Assembly: GCF_016920785.2 (NCBI RefSeq)
Contig: NW_024609836.1
Span: forward strand, 59,305,439-59,369,438
Direction of reading: 5' to 3'
DNA from: Ixodes scapularis
Lineage: Eukaryota; Arthropoda; Arachnida; Ixodida; Ixodidae
Length of the DNA: 64,000 nt
In this document: positions 1 through 11,200 of the stretch, piece after piece
Position numbering within the stretch: position 1 is the first letter of the stretch
Layout of the letters: every line of letters starts with the position of its first letter
Notes under the pieces: generated by a model
What the model was told of the DNA's origin: nothing
Database searches by the model: none
Seen by the model: the letters and a program-made list of their open reading frames with translations, nothing else
Program-made: the position numbers and the translations under genes

Positions 1-230
1 TCTAATACAGGCGCACAGACTATGTGAAATGTTTCTCTCGAAATAAAACTGTTCCTTTTCATAGGTATGCTTTCTAAACAAGTTTCCAGGTGTGATTTCT
101 TGAAGTATCTATGCCTGCAATTAACAATAAATGTAAAATGGATTCATATTCAAAAACATCAAAATTCGATTTGCGGTCAAATTTTAATATTCACATTTAA
201 TTTGTAATCAAAGATTTAATATTCGCTCAC

Positions 231-323
231 CTCTAGCGCAAGCTCTTTGGTCACGGAGATGCTACTCTTTAAAATACCATCCAAAAAACCAAGATCTTTG
301 GTAGTTGAAGTGGTAGTAGCTAT
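231..323 (-). CDS. possible further MAPKBP1-like tail exon
   Basis: On the minus strand a pyrimidine-rich acceptor (CCTATCTCTGCTAG) and a donor (GAG|GTGAGCGAA) bound exactly 31 open codons: IATTTSTTKDLGFLDGILK followed by SSISVTKELALE. Both ends are phase 0, compatible with exon 19. The text loosely recalls the SISVGENLGL box of the vertebrate tail, but the match is short, and the segment is more AT-rich than the confirmed exons. It could be chance. Confidence 0.35.
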
Positions 324-2029
324 CTAGCAGAGATAGGTAATTTCTGTGTCCAAGAGACGTCGCAAGTGGGGAATAACATTTGAGAAAGTTTAAGAGAGGC
401 ATAGAGAAATTGCAAAAACAATTGCAAAATTGCAGATTTTTTGATAACTCAAATTTGCATCATTCACAGTCCATCTCTTTACAAAGTATGGCTACTCAAC
501 TCACTTTATATCAAAGAGCTCAATTTAATAGATAAGAAAGTTCCAGTGATCGATGCCTTACATAGGTTTGGACGTCTTTATAAACAGATTTCAGTAAACG
601 TGGTACTACTTTCTGCTGAACTGTATTCTAAAGCTTTATTAATAAGCTGCAGCTCCAGCTATGTATTCTATTTTTGTTTCCCTCTTTTTGCGACCGCACA
701 ATACTTAGAATAAATGATACTGCTTTACAAACATGCTGGTAGCTTTAGAATACCAAGAGATTATGAACCACAAAAAACACTCTGAAAAAATGAACAGTAG
801 AAACTGGTATTAATGTAACTGATTTCAATCAATGTTTTTATGCAGTACTTTTTTTTTTAAATAGTAAAACCTTGAGAGTTACCACAGGCAGACTGAGAAA
901 TCACACTAACCTGTAAAAAAGTTATTTATATAATTTGTGTTTATCCACATTTCTTATTTATTTACATTAGTTGCATAAGTAAACAAGAAAACAACGCCTG
1001 AAATCTCGTCGCATATTCGGGAGAAAACTATAAAAAGATCTGCAAATTGCAATGAGGTGAAGTTGCCTGCACAGAAGTGAGTTCAGAGACAAAACAAAGC
1101 ACCAAATGATATGCGAAGGCATTTCATTTGGTGCACAGCAGCCAAAACGAATCTAGCACCTACACATGACCACGCTGACGTTCACGCACCGAGTACTTTG
1201 GCAACATAACATGCCACTCAACTCTGAGAAAAAAAGATATGATCGGTCAAATTGACAACATCAATTATTCAATCAGAGAATGCAAATAGGCCAGAGCGTC
1301 AGAAAAGAACCAGAAACCTGCGCTTCACTGGTTCATAATGCACTTCATTTTGATATCTCTTCACTGACCTTCGCATTATACAATTTTGTTTACGACCAAA
1401 AAGCACTCTTAAACATGCTGAAGTTGCTATAAAAAAAAAAAATTTATGTATAACGTTAGAACAATAAAAATTACTTTTTTAAACAAAATAATAAAAAAAA
1501 GTTTTGGGCGATGTTGAGGTTGTGAGGCCCATTTTGAACATTGCAATCTGTTTCTATTTCGTGCCTCTAATGCGGGACGACACACCGAAATGGAAGCACG
1601 TATAGCAATCGCTTCCCACTCACAATGAGTATTACGACAAAAATATTGCGCTAACATTTCTTTCCCCAGAGAAAGTTCGCCTTCTGACGTCCATCTGCAA
1701 CCCAGGAACTTGAGAAAAATACTTCTTGTTAGCTCAATGTCTAGGAGCCATTCCAAAACATGCTTTTACTTCGAACCGACGTGCCAAAATGTCCCAATTG
1801 CTCCTAACCAATAACAAAAAAGGTTAGCTGGGTGTTCAGTGTCCTCTTAAAGAAATGATCGCTTTCCTGGCCTTTACATTTCTTAGACCTATCGGCAGAT
1901 CACACCGACCAGCTAAACGTGACCTCTAGTAGAGTCGACACGCGGACCTCACAACCCTCGGGCCTTATTGCCCTAAAGCCTCCAGTTAGCCGCGAGCTAG
2001 CCGCAGAAACAGCCAAGACAAGAACGGAC
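324..2029 (-). other. intron 19 or left flank, no recognised gene
   Basis: The stretch is AT-rich. A 109-codon minus-strand open frame at 1427-1756 shows no familiar motif and has a tail of T-rich codons from an A-run; I do not count it as a gene. Nothing else is recognised. Confidence 0.5.
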
Positions 2030-2221
2030 CCGTTTGGTGGGGGAGTCGCCCTTGCCGTTGACGGATGCCGTAAAGGACGATGTGCGGTCGCCACCTTCGA
2101 AGATGGACCTCGCCGCATCAATGCGCTGCGCCCAACGGCCTCTGGGCTGCGGCACGGGCGGCTGGCCGTTCTGATTGGCCGCCGAGCTGTTGGGGGGGCC
2201 GTTGTTGTTCATCTCCATCAT
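2030..2221 (-). CDS. MAPKBP1: MAPKBP1-like exon 19, tail exon with RGRWAQ motif (residues 834-897)
   Basis: The acceptor is TTGCCACGACAG. The frame encodes MMEMNNNGPPNSSAANQNGQ, then PPVPQPRGRWAQRIDAARS-IFEGGDRTSSFTASVNGKGD, ending SPTKR. The RGRWAQ box matches the conserved RGRW(V/A)Q box of the vertebrate tail. The donor is uncertain: CGG|GTCCGTTCT is weak but in phase 0. Without splicing the frame runs ten more codons (VRSCLGCFCG) to a TAG at 1997-1999. Since relatives carry several hundred more residues, I favour splicing to exons left of base 1 or to the candidate at 231-323. Confidence 0.75.
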
Positions 2222-5200
2222 CTGTCGTGGCAAGAGAAACGAATAAGTCACTCGGAGTCGCACCGCTTCTTTGCAATATGTGCACTGTGAAGGAAGGTTT
2301 CCTCGGAGCTTGTCTGCTAGCTGTGTCGAAAAGATGAGTCATGCGGGATGAAAGACGAAAATTTAAGAATGTCTTGATTCTATCTCATTGACTTGGAGAC
2401 TTGCGGAATGTGTTGCAAATGAGCTGGGCAGATAACGTGCGGGTCGACATCATTGCGAGGTCACGTGAAGGCATCGGGCCCACGCAGTCACAGCCTGGAC
2501 TATTTAACGTGCTTGCGACATTTGAGCGAGAGAAGGAACGAAGGAAATGGGCCGATGAGGAGAAAAACCAAAAGATAAAAAGGGTGGCAGCGGAATGCAG
2601 ACGCCATTTTTCGGACCCACATCTACCTCTAGGCGCACGGCTAGCCGAAACAGCGCCAGCCGGTGCTCGCTCACAATTAAATCTGTCAGCAATGTTGCGA
2701 CGCCTTGGGACATAGTCAAGTTGGACTGTGATGTCAAAATGTAATGGCACTGCCATTCCCTGCCAAATTTAGCGGGGAATTTTTCTCGCTAAATGCAACT
2801 GGCCACAATGTAAGTAAAACATGCACGGGATACACTGTGAAACCTCACCACAACAAACAAATTGCTTAGCTCGGCTATGCCAAGATATACATAGCGTAAG
2901 CTTATGTTCAGCTGGTTATTCTCAGCTTTCCTGGTTGTCTAGGATTAGCTTGATTCTCATGCTTACTGCTGCTTCAATGACACACACACGGTATACGCAT
3001 TATGTGACTACTTCAGGATCCGATGAGTTAAGCTTCTCCGCTCTTCTTATTGCAGAGAAGGCGCCGTGTAACCGAGCTTTCGGTTGCACATCAAAAGATC
3101 CCTAGGTGGTCCAAATTAATCCTCAGTCCTCCACTGAGGCGTGCCAGACGCCCGTCCCTGGTTTGGCCAGCTGTGTGCCGTGTTGTCATGTATCAAGCAA
3201 CCAAGCTGCCGCCCAGAACAACCGGACAGCGCGAGCCATGATCTCGAGCGGGTGCATGCGTGCGGCGCGTGCATCGAGGACTGACCTATGCGCCATACCA
3301 GTCCTGCCCATTCCGTCACTGCTCCTCGCGCATGCGCAGCATGGCTCTCCAGGAGCCATGCGAAACTGTTCAACTTCGACCACTGAACAAAAAACTCCTT
3401 CTTGAGGGAGAACATAGTGAGAAAAAGGTACCTGTCTCTTGGCCCACATGGGCAGTGGGCCCATGCTGAACTTGTATTCGGGTGACCGCTCCCCATGATC
3501 TTCCTTGGCATCCACCCGCGATGCCAGAGGGGGTGGAAGGGCGGACTCTACTTCCTCCTTGTCTGCGGCCGGAAGGGGCTTGGTCACGGCGATGGCACTC
3601 TTCCTGCGGACAACGCAAGGGACCGGGTCAAACTCAAATCTGTCATATGGAGGTTTGAACAAAGAAAAGTTGGCCAATAGGCCCATCCCAAAATTCGGTC
3701 TAGCCACTTTGACCACTGTCATCATCCGAGTGTTTAGCATCTGTGCCGTACTATGATGGCACCCTTCCGGCAAGCCGACGAAGAAGAAAGTTGAAGATGC
3801 TTCCGAAAGGCCTGTATGTTGGTGATGTTGGTACAATGCGACGCACAAATTGGGTACATGCGCCGTGTCGGCATTTATTTCCAACTTGAGCTCAGTCAAC
3901 CTCCTGGCACAAAGACCACTCCGAATCCTCTCAAGATGGGAATTTTATGAAGTTTGAGGGTCAGTGATTCGTACTGACCAGTTCTTTCGTTTGCACCATT
4001 CAAACCGAAACAAATCTAGAAAGAACTATAAGGGGAGGAACCCATTCCCAGTCTGCTGTTTACGCGCAAAAATGACAGTGCACGACGAAGTACATTTTTA
4101 TGGCCGCCCTCAGTACAAAAAAAGTTGAACTGCCATCCGAACCCCCAGAGGACACCGAATCTTTAAAAGGGTCTATTGTCTGCCGTGAACTTGGCCAGTG
4201 CAGTGAGACTTAATTTGGGGTCTGGCAAAAATGTGATTGTCGCCGATTAATAGACAAACCTGAAATGGTAACCCAAGTTGCAAGTCGCAATAATTTTTTT
4301 TCGAGAGGTTATTGAAGTTTCAAATTGGTTCGAGAGACCAATAGGCTCTGCTGGCCACACTGAAAATGCGCCATCAAACATTGTAATACGGTGGCAGTGT
4401 GGCTTGCTCTCAACGGGTTAGAAGAAGTTTGAAGGTGCGAAACGAATGCTGGAGAAGTTCACATCGTCAAAACGAAACAAAAAAAAACAAGATAATGTGC
4501 ATTTTAGTAGCCTGCTGGTGCGACGTTACCCCCACCGGAGAGCGCGAGAAAATTTAACTGTCTGTTTTTGCGTAACTTTCATTTTTCGTCTTCTCATTAA
4601 ACAGTTTGAATTTAGAGGTAATAAATAGCATACCGAGCAGAGTGAAGCTCTGGTATTCCAGAAATGCACTTAGTTTGGGTATTTCGAAATACTGCCGGCG
4701 CTCCCCTTCAAAAGGCAACTCCAAAGAAAGAATGGGAAAGCAAGAAATTTAGAGAAGGCAAACTCATAAGGCAAACTCGTACCTCGCTTCTTGCCAGCTC
4801 GTCGGAAGAGGCACCCCGGTCCGCCGGCTCACTATGGCTTGTGTCACGTTCTCGGGCAGCCGCCACATGAAGATGCACCTGTCAGAAACAACAGACGCCC
4901 CAGGCTTGACAACGGATCCCACGTATTGCAAACAAGAGCATTCATTAGGGTTAGATTCTGTTTGCTATAGAGTGTGTTTTACAACGACAGCTCTTATTGG
5001 CTCTTCCCACTACTGGAAACGACGTCCGTCCTTGATGTTGTAGTTGGCGTAGTAGGGCATAGGGTCTCGGTCGTCAATGTTGCCAAATCCTCGAAAAAGA
5101 TTGCCCGCCACCTGCCAGAATTGAACCCGGGTCCGCTGCGTGCGAAGTGGCTGCATTGCCACAGATCTATGCGACGGCATTAGCGACCAGCTTTATACTT

Positions 5201-8200
5201 CAAGTTTTCGTAGTGCGCGATGCCCACTGGACGAGCTGTCTAAAACAATACCAAGAAATAGCCGATAACAAATTTCCGTCGTAGCATCGTCAATGCCAAG
5301 AGCTCATGCCAAGAGACGCGCTTTCGCGCACTTTGGAACAAAAACGAAACAAAAGCATTTGAACAAAATGGTCAGACGTCTATTTTGTTTCGAACGCTTT
5401 TGTTCATGCACCTCATGGTGATTTAACGCAACGCCAATGCCCCACGATTTCGCCGCTAAGTGTTGCAGCTATCACCGAGACTGCAGTGCAGATAAACACA
5501 GGACTGCTTAATTTTTTTTTCTTTTATGCGTTACAGATTTGTTTTAAAAAATCTGAACATTACACTAATGTGGTCTGTACAGATAAGTTATCCAGTCAGG
5601 GGGATGTAGTAAAGGAAGCTAATCATCACAATAAGTCGATTATTAACTAAAATTTGCTAATTACCTTTGAGACCGCAACTTTTAGGCGCCCATTTCCAGG
5701 TTGAGCGGCGCCACAGTCGGTGCAATTGCACATGTTGCATTATGGGATGTTTCCACGCCAAATTTAGCAGAAAAATGTTCTCGCTAACTTTAGCGGGGAA
5801 ATGTCCCATAATGCAACATGCACAATTACGCTGACAGCGACGCCGTTCAACTTGGAAATGGGCGCTTAAAAGTTGCGCTCTAAAAGGTAAATAACAAAAT
5901 TTAGCGGTAAAATTGACGCCACGACTTAGTGTCACGTCACTAATGAACAAATTCAGCGGTGGGAGGGGAGAAGGAGGAAAGGGGGAGGAGGGAAGGGGGA
6001 GAAGAGAAGGAGGAGGGGGAGAGGAGGGTATGCAGGGTAGAAGGGGCACACCCTCCCCTCTGTACCCTCCCCTCCTCCTCAAGAGCTGCGCTCTAGTTTC
6101 ACATTACAAAGATTTGTAAACGTCTTTAATTTTTTTAATTAGTGAAAATAAACAGAAACTTTGCCGAGTGCCATCAATCCCCACTAAATCTGCCACTTTT
6201 TTAAAAGACAGCTTGCGAGAAGCGCACTAGTGTGCTTAAGTTACCGTTTGCGCAACAGGCAGAAGGCTGGCAGTGAGAAAACGTGGATGAAAAGACGGAA
6301 ATTGCACAGGCCCGTTAACGCGCCGGTAGCCTTGCTTCTGCTGCATGAGTGCCAACTTCAGCGCTCCACCCTGCTTTTCATGTGCTCCAAGTCTCTCTAT
6401 AAAACTGACCGACTTAATGGTTCCTGGTCGCTCAACAAGGCTGACCTGTCGCGAACAACAGTTAGAAAAACATGAATATTGCAATCTTGAAAAAAATACT
6501 GAATAGCGTATTACTTGAAACGACCATCCAAAAATTCTAATATTCCCACAATCCTGCCATTAATCAAAATGCGTTAAAAAAAACAAGTGAGCAGTCCTGC
6601 GTTAATTAACGGTAGTCGCAGCGACAGCTACAACAAGTATCGGCGAAGTTGTTGGGCATCGGCGTCGCATTCATCCAATGTAAAGTGCATGACCAAAAGC
6701 ATTCAAAACAAAATACAGGGCAATTCAAGGAGACACCAGGCTCTTTAAATCGACCGCAAAATTCGGTTTCTTAATTTATCGCGCTACTACTTTGAGCAGC
6801 GTTGCCCACAGATGGTGCATTTTTTTTGTAAAATTTGCAAAGAGCGAACTTACCTGAGGAAAAAGTAAAGAAAGAAAAAGGCCTAGCTCCTATGGAAACG
6901 CAGCGATGCCACCGGTCTTCAAACAACATGGCGCCGTTTCGCACGGGAGACAGAGATGGCGCAACGAACGCCGCCAACGAACGAGCATACGGCGTCGAGA
7001 GCCGGTGTCTTTAGCAGACAATCTTTTCGACTCAAAAGCGGCCTGCGTTCCGCAGGCGGCGACAGTCGCAGAAACAAAAACAGGCACGGTATCAACAAGG
7101 AACTGCAGTTCCTTGTCTGCTAAAGACATCGGCTCTTGGCGTTGTATGCTCGTTCGTTGGCGGCAGTTGGCGTTGCGACCACTTGCGCCATCTCTAGTCT
7201 CCCGTGCGAAACGGCGCCGTGTTGTTTGAAAACTGGTGGCTTTGCTGCGTTTCCATAGGAGCTAAGCCTTTTTCTTTCTTTACTTTTTCCTCAGGTAAGT
7301 TCGCTCTTTGCAAATTTTACAAAAAAAAAATGCACCATTTGTGGGCAATGCTGCACAAAGTCGTAGCGCGATAGGTTAAGAAACCGAATTTTGCGGTCGA
7401 TTTAAAAAGCCTGGCGTCTCCTTGAATCACCCTGTAGATATCCATTTTGTTCCAACGCTTTTGTTTTGTTTCATTTTGTTCCAAGTGCTCTTGTTTCATC
7501 TTGTTCAGGAGCACGTGAACGCGTGGCTCCCAACACGAGCAATGGGCACTGAGAGTGCTAAAACGACATTTTGTTAGAGGCCATATTTTTTTTTCATAGA
7601 GCACGGGCAGTAGCTATCGGATACTACAAATACTTTAAGTATAAAGCAAGTTGTTAACACTGTGGCGTAGCTCAGTGGCAATGCCTCCGTTTCGCACACA
7701 GCGGACCCAGGCTCAATTCACGCGCGCCGCGGACAATCTTTTTTTAGGCTTTGGCAACATACAAGGAGGACGCCGTACTACGCCATCTACAACATCAACG
7801 ACGGATGTCATTTCCAGCAATGGGAGGAGCCCATAAGAGCTATTGCTGTAAAACATCCCTTCTTTGCTGCAGTGTGGAAAGAAGGGACAGCGATAGCTGT
7901 TATAGCGCACATAGCATCCATGTTTATGCATATCTACTCTTTATTTACTGCATCACACACAACGCACCCAAGTGGCTACTCGAGTATGGAAAAAGGTAAC
8001 GCAGTGAAAACATGAGACAGCGTCCCTCTTAAAGACTAAACCGAGACGGGCACCGCTGCGAGCGGTGGGTTGCTTCACATCCGACTGCACGCACAAACCG
8101 GGTTCATCAGTACGGAATACGTAGCAGTGTCCCCCGTCAGCCGCAGCAGACAAAACCGCCCGAAGAAAGCCAAGTGAGCGCTTTGACTGATGGGGCAGTG

Positions 8201-11200
8201 CACGCGAGACCGAGTTTTCTGCGTGGCTCAATGCCGACGCTGGGAAGCCCTCGTAACAGCCATCACCGTACTGAGTCGCGCCCCGAGTTTCCTATCGGTG
8301 AACATATAAATAAAAGTAAGGAGGAGCGCCGTGTGCACGCACCCGTCTCCCGACACGGAGATGAGGTGCCTGCCGTCCTCGGTGAACTTGAGGCCCGTGA
8401 CGAGCTCCGAGTGGCCGAACATGGAGGCCACGCACTCCCCCGACCCGTACTCGTACACGTACAGGCTCTTGTCCGTACAGCTGGTCGCCAGGTAGGTGCC
8501 CGTCGAGTCCAGGACCACCTGGGGGGAGGGGACGCCGCACGCCCAAAATGTCCGATATTTGCGCCGCATTCCGGCGGCAGCGCTTCGCTCGTCGTGCCGG
8601 ATGCGAGGGCAAAGGCGTGTTTATAGTCCGACAACTTCGGCACGTTGGCATGCGGTGGTGGACGTCAGACAAGCCATGTTGGCCGCGCCGTGTCGGTCGG
8701 AAATTCGAGCCCTCTGTGGTCGAACTTGTTGGACACCACGAACTGTCGTGCGCCGACATGTCAATTTTGTCAAGTTTGCCTGAGCCGCATTGGTGCCCGA
8801 ATGGAGAGTGGGTGCACAATGCATCCTAGTCTGGCAGCCCGACGTAGCTGACACAGAAAAAGAGCATGCTCCATCTTTGTGTTGGCACTATAAGAGCGTG
8901 CCGAAACGCTGCTGGTCACAGACTACATTCAGATGCCAGATTATAAAGACATCTAGAAAGATTTCATGCAAGCCACCTACAGAGCCATCTAGAAAGCCAC
9001 CTAAAAAGACGACGAGAATGCTCTGAAGGAAGCCACCTAAAGATATGACGAGCAAGCCCATGAGCCAGTCGAAGATCGAGCTCCACCTACCTTGATGAGG
9101 GTGCCGTCCTCTCCTTGGGCCCCCCTGAAGCAGCGGGTGTTCTTGCCAGAGGCCACCGAGTAGACACGCACGTTGCGGTCCTGACAGGCCGCCAGCACAT
9201 ACTCCTGGGGACCGTCCACCTCCATGTCGTACAGCGTCGTCTTGCCCACCACGTGGTGCTTGCGCGTGAACGTCAGCTGGGAACCCTGAGGAGAGAACCG
9301 CTCCCTTTCGTAACTGCTGCACACACGTGCCACAAGCATGCGAGAAACATTGTTTTGGTGGCGCTTGTGCCACGAATGTACGAGAAACTCTGCTGCGATT
9401 CCTGGGCATATATGCCACAAGTACTACGTACATGAGGAACTGTTGCGATTCCTAAGAATATGAGTCACAAGTATGTGAGATATGTCACGATTCCTGAGCA
9501 CGTGTCTCACTGGCACAGGAAAATGGTTGTCACCTATAGACCATTTCAAACATTGCCTTCCGCAGACTGCCATCTTTGTGTAGTGAGCTGTGGGAAGTGT
9601 TCTGAACATGCACAGTAATATCTTCTGTGAAATTTACAGTTCAGCGACTACTTTATGAGCGACAGCGGCAACCAGACAACCGGCAAGTCGGTTGGCTGTT
9701 GCCGCCGTCGCTCACAGATGGCGCAACCTTTCCAGCCTTTGCACTCTGGCTTGCCAACTTCATTCCCACCATAGTACAGCTTCGATGGTCTTCCTTCTTC
9801 ACCAGAGTGGAAAGGCTGAAAGTTTTTTTTCTAAAGTAAAATGTGTTGCATGTGGGTTTTTTAAACTTGCAGGATTTGTTTCTAGAAGAGTAAGGTACAA
9901 AATGTATATTTTTAATTTTCTTACTCCCAATTCCTTGCAAGATACATTGAATTAAAATTAAAAAATTTACATTGGTTAGGCAAAATGTGACGACCTTTTA
10001 TTTTCTGCTTATAATAAGCATCTTGTTTGAAATCTACATTGTTGAAAAGAGAATTCCTTCAGCCACATTTTGATGTTTTGGTACATCTGACGGCATCATT
10101 TGCAGCTAAAACCATTTTTTTTACACAAAACACCCCATAACTGTTCTTTTCCTGCGGTGAAGAGCTAAGCGCCACCCTTTATCCCTCCCATTTACCCAGA
10201 TAGCCGGCTAAAACAACAATGAAGCGAATCTTGCTCGACTTCGCCTCGAACGCACAGATGCCACAGAGCCAATCGACGAACTCGCGAAAAGACTCCGCAC
10301 GCACCTGCAGTTGCGCCTTGCGGAAGATGATGGACTTGTCCGCGCCGCACGAGATCATCTGGAGCTGGCTGCCGGGGCCCTGCACGAAGCGCACTGCCGT
10401 GATGGACGACGAGTGGTCGTCCAGCGTCTGCTGGAACTGGTACTCCCGCTCCACGTCGAACACGTGCACAAAGCGGTCCCGGCTGCCGGACGCCAGCAGA
10501 CGCCCCGTGCCCTGGCTGCCGTTGTTGACGCCCGTCTTGTTGTTCACGTTGTTGTTGTTGACGACGTCACCTCCGATGGGAGCGGTGCTGTTCTCGCGAG
10601 AGTATTCCAAGCAGAGCACTTCCGAGTCGTGGGCCTCGATCTTGCACACCTCACGGAGTCCGTCGACGTTGTAGATCCTGCGAGAGGGTGGGTCAAAATG
10701 AGAATCAGCTCTTGCACAAGCAAGTGTGCCAATCATGAATGCACCATAAAATACCAAGCGTGCACCTGTGTCAAAATAAGCACCCGCCAGCACTTTTGAA
10801 AAGATTGAGAACTAAGCGAAGGGGCATTAAACCAGGCCCCATCGGGGGACTGAGGATTTTACTTTGACCGGGACATTTTGATTCGCAACAAGTACCCCTC
10901 CGATTGCGGGTACCCCAATGGGGATTCGAACTCGCCACCCGGGGATGCGTAATCTGGCACTCTGCGTACGGGCCACCGTCCCAAAAGACTCGCACCTCCC
11001 AAACCGTAAACTCAAGCTAAGGTTCGGTATTGTGGCATGGGTGGCCGACCATTTGCCAAAGTGGACCGCCAACATTGGTGCTTCCGAGCTAGAGTTGGGT
11101 GAAACGGGATCACCTGATGTTGCCGGAGCGGTCGCCGGATGCCAGGTGCCGCCCGTCGGGGCTCACCCGCAAACAGCGCACCCCGTTCTTGCCATCGTAC

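Larger units (their letters stand above)
4879..8342 (-). other. intron 16, dense in mobile elements
   Basis: This intron holds two copies of one tRNA-related SINE (4979-5182 and 7661-7852, opposite orientations), a 230-bp fold-back element (5661-5890), a purine-rich tract (5957-6038) and a 719-bp fold-back element (6716-7434). The stretches 5190-5640 and 6120-6700 hold only AT-rich sequence. The segment at 6125-6210 resembles 37570-37650 (a shared TTTAGTGAAAATAAAC-like block). Confidence 0.7.

Noticed and set aside
6771..7229. Open frames within 6.8-7.2 kb on both strands
   Set aside because: They mirror each other across the fold-back element and are not independent genes.
8174..8829. Several overlapping open frames on both strands
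   Set aside because: They shadow exon 16 or cross its splice sites; only the frame with the WD40 motifs is supported.
10219..10799. Two plus-strand open frames of 151 and 162 codons
   Set aside because: They are antisense shadows of GC-rich exon 14.
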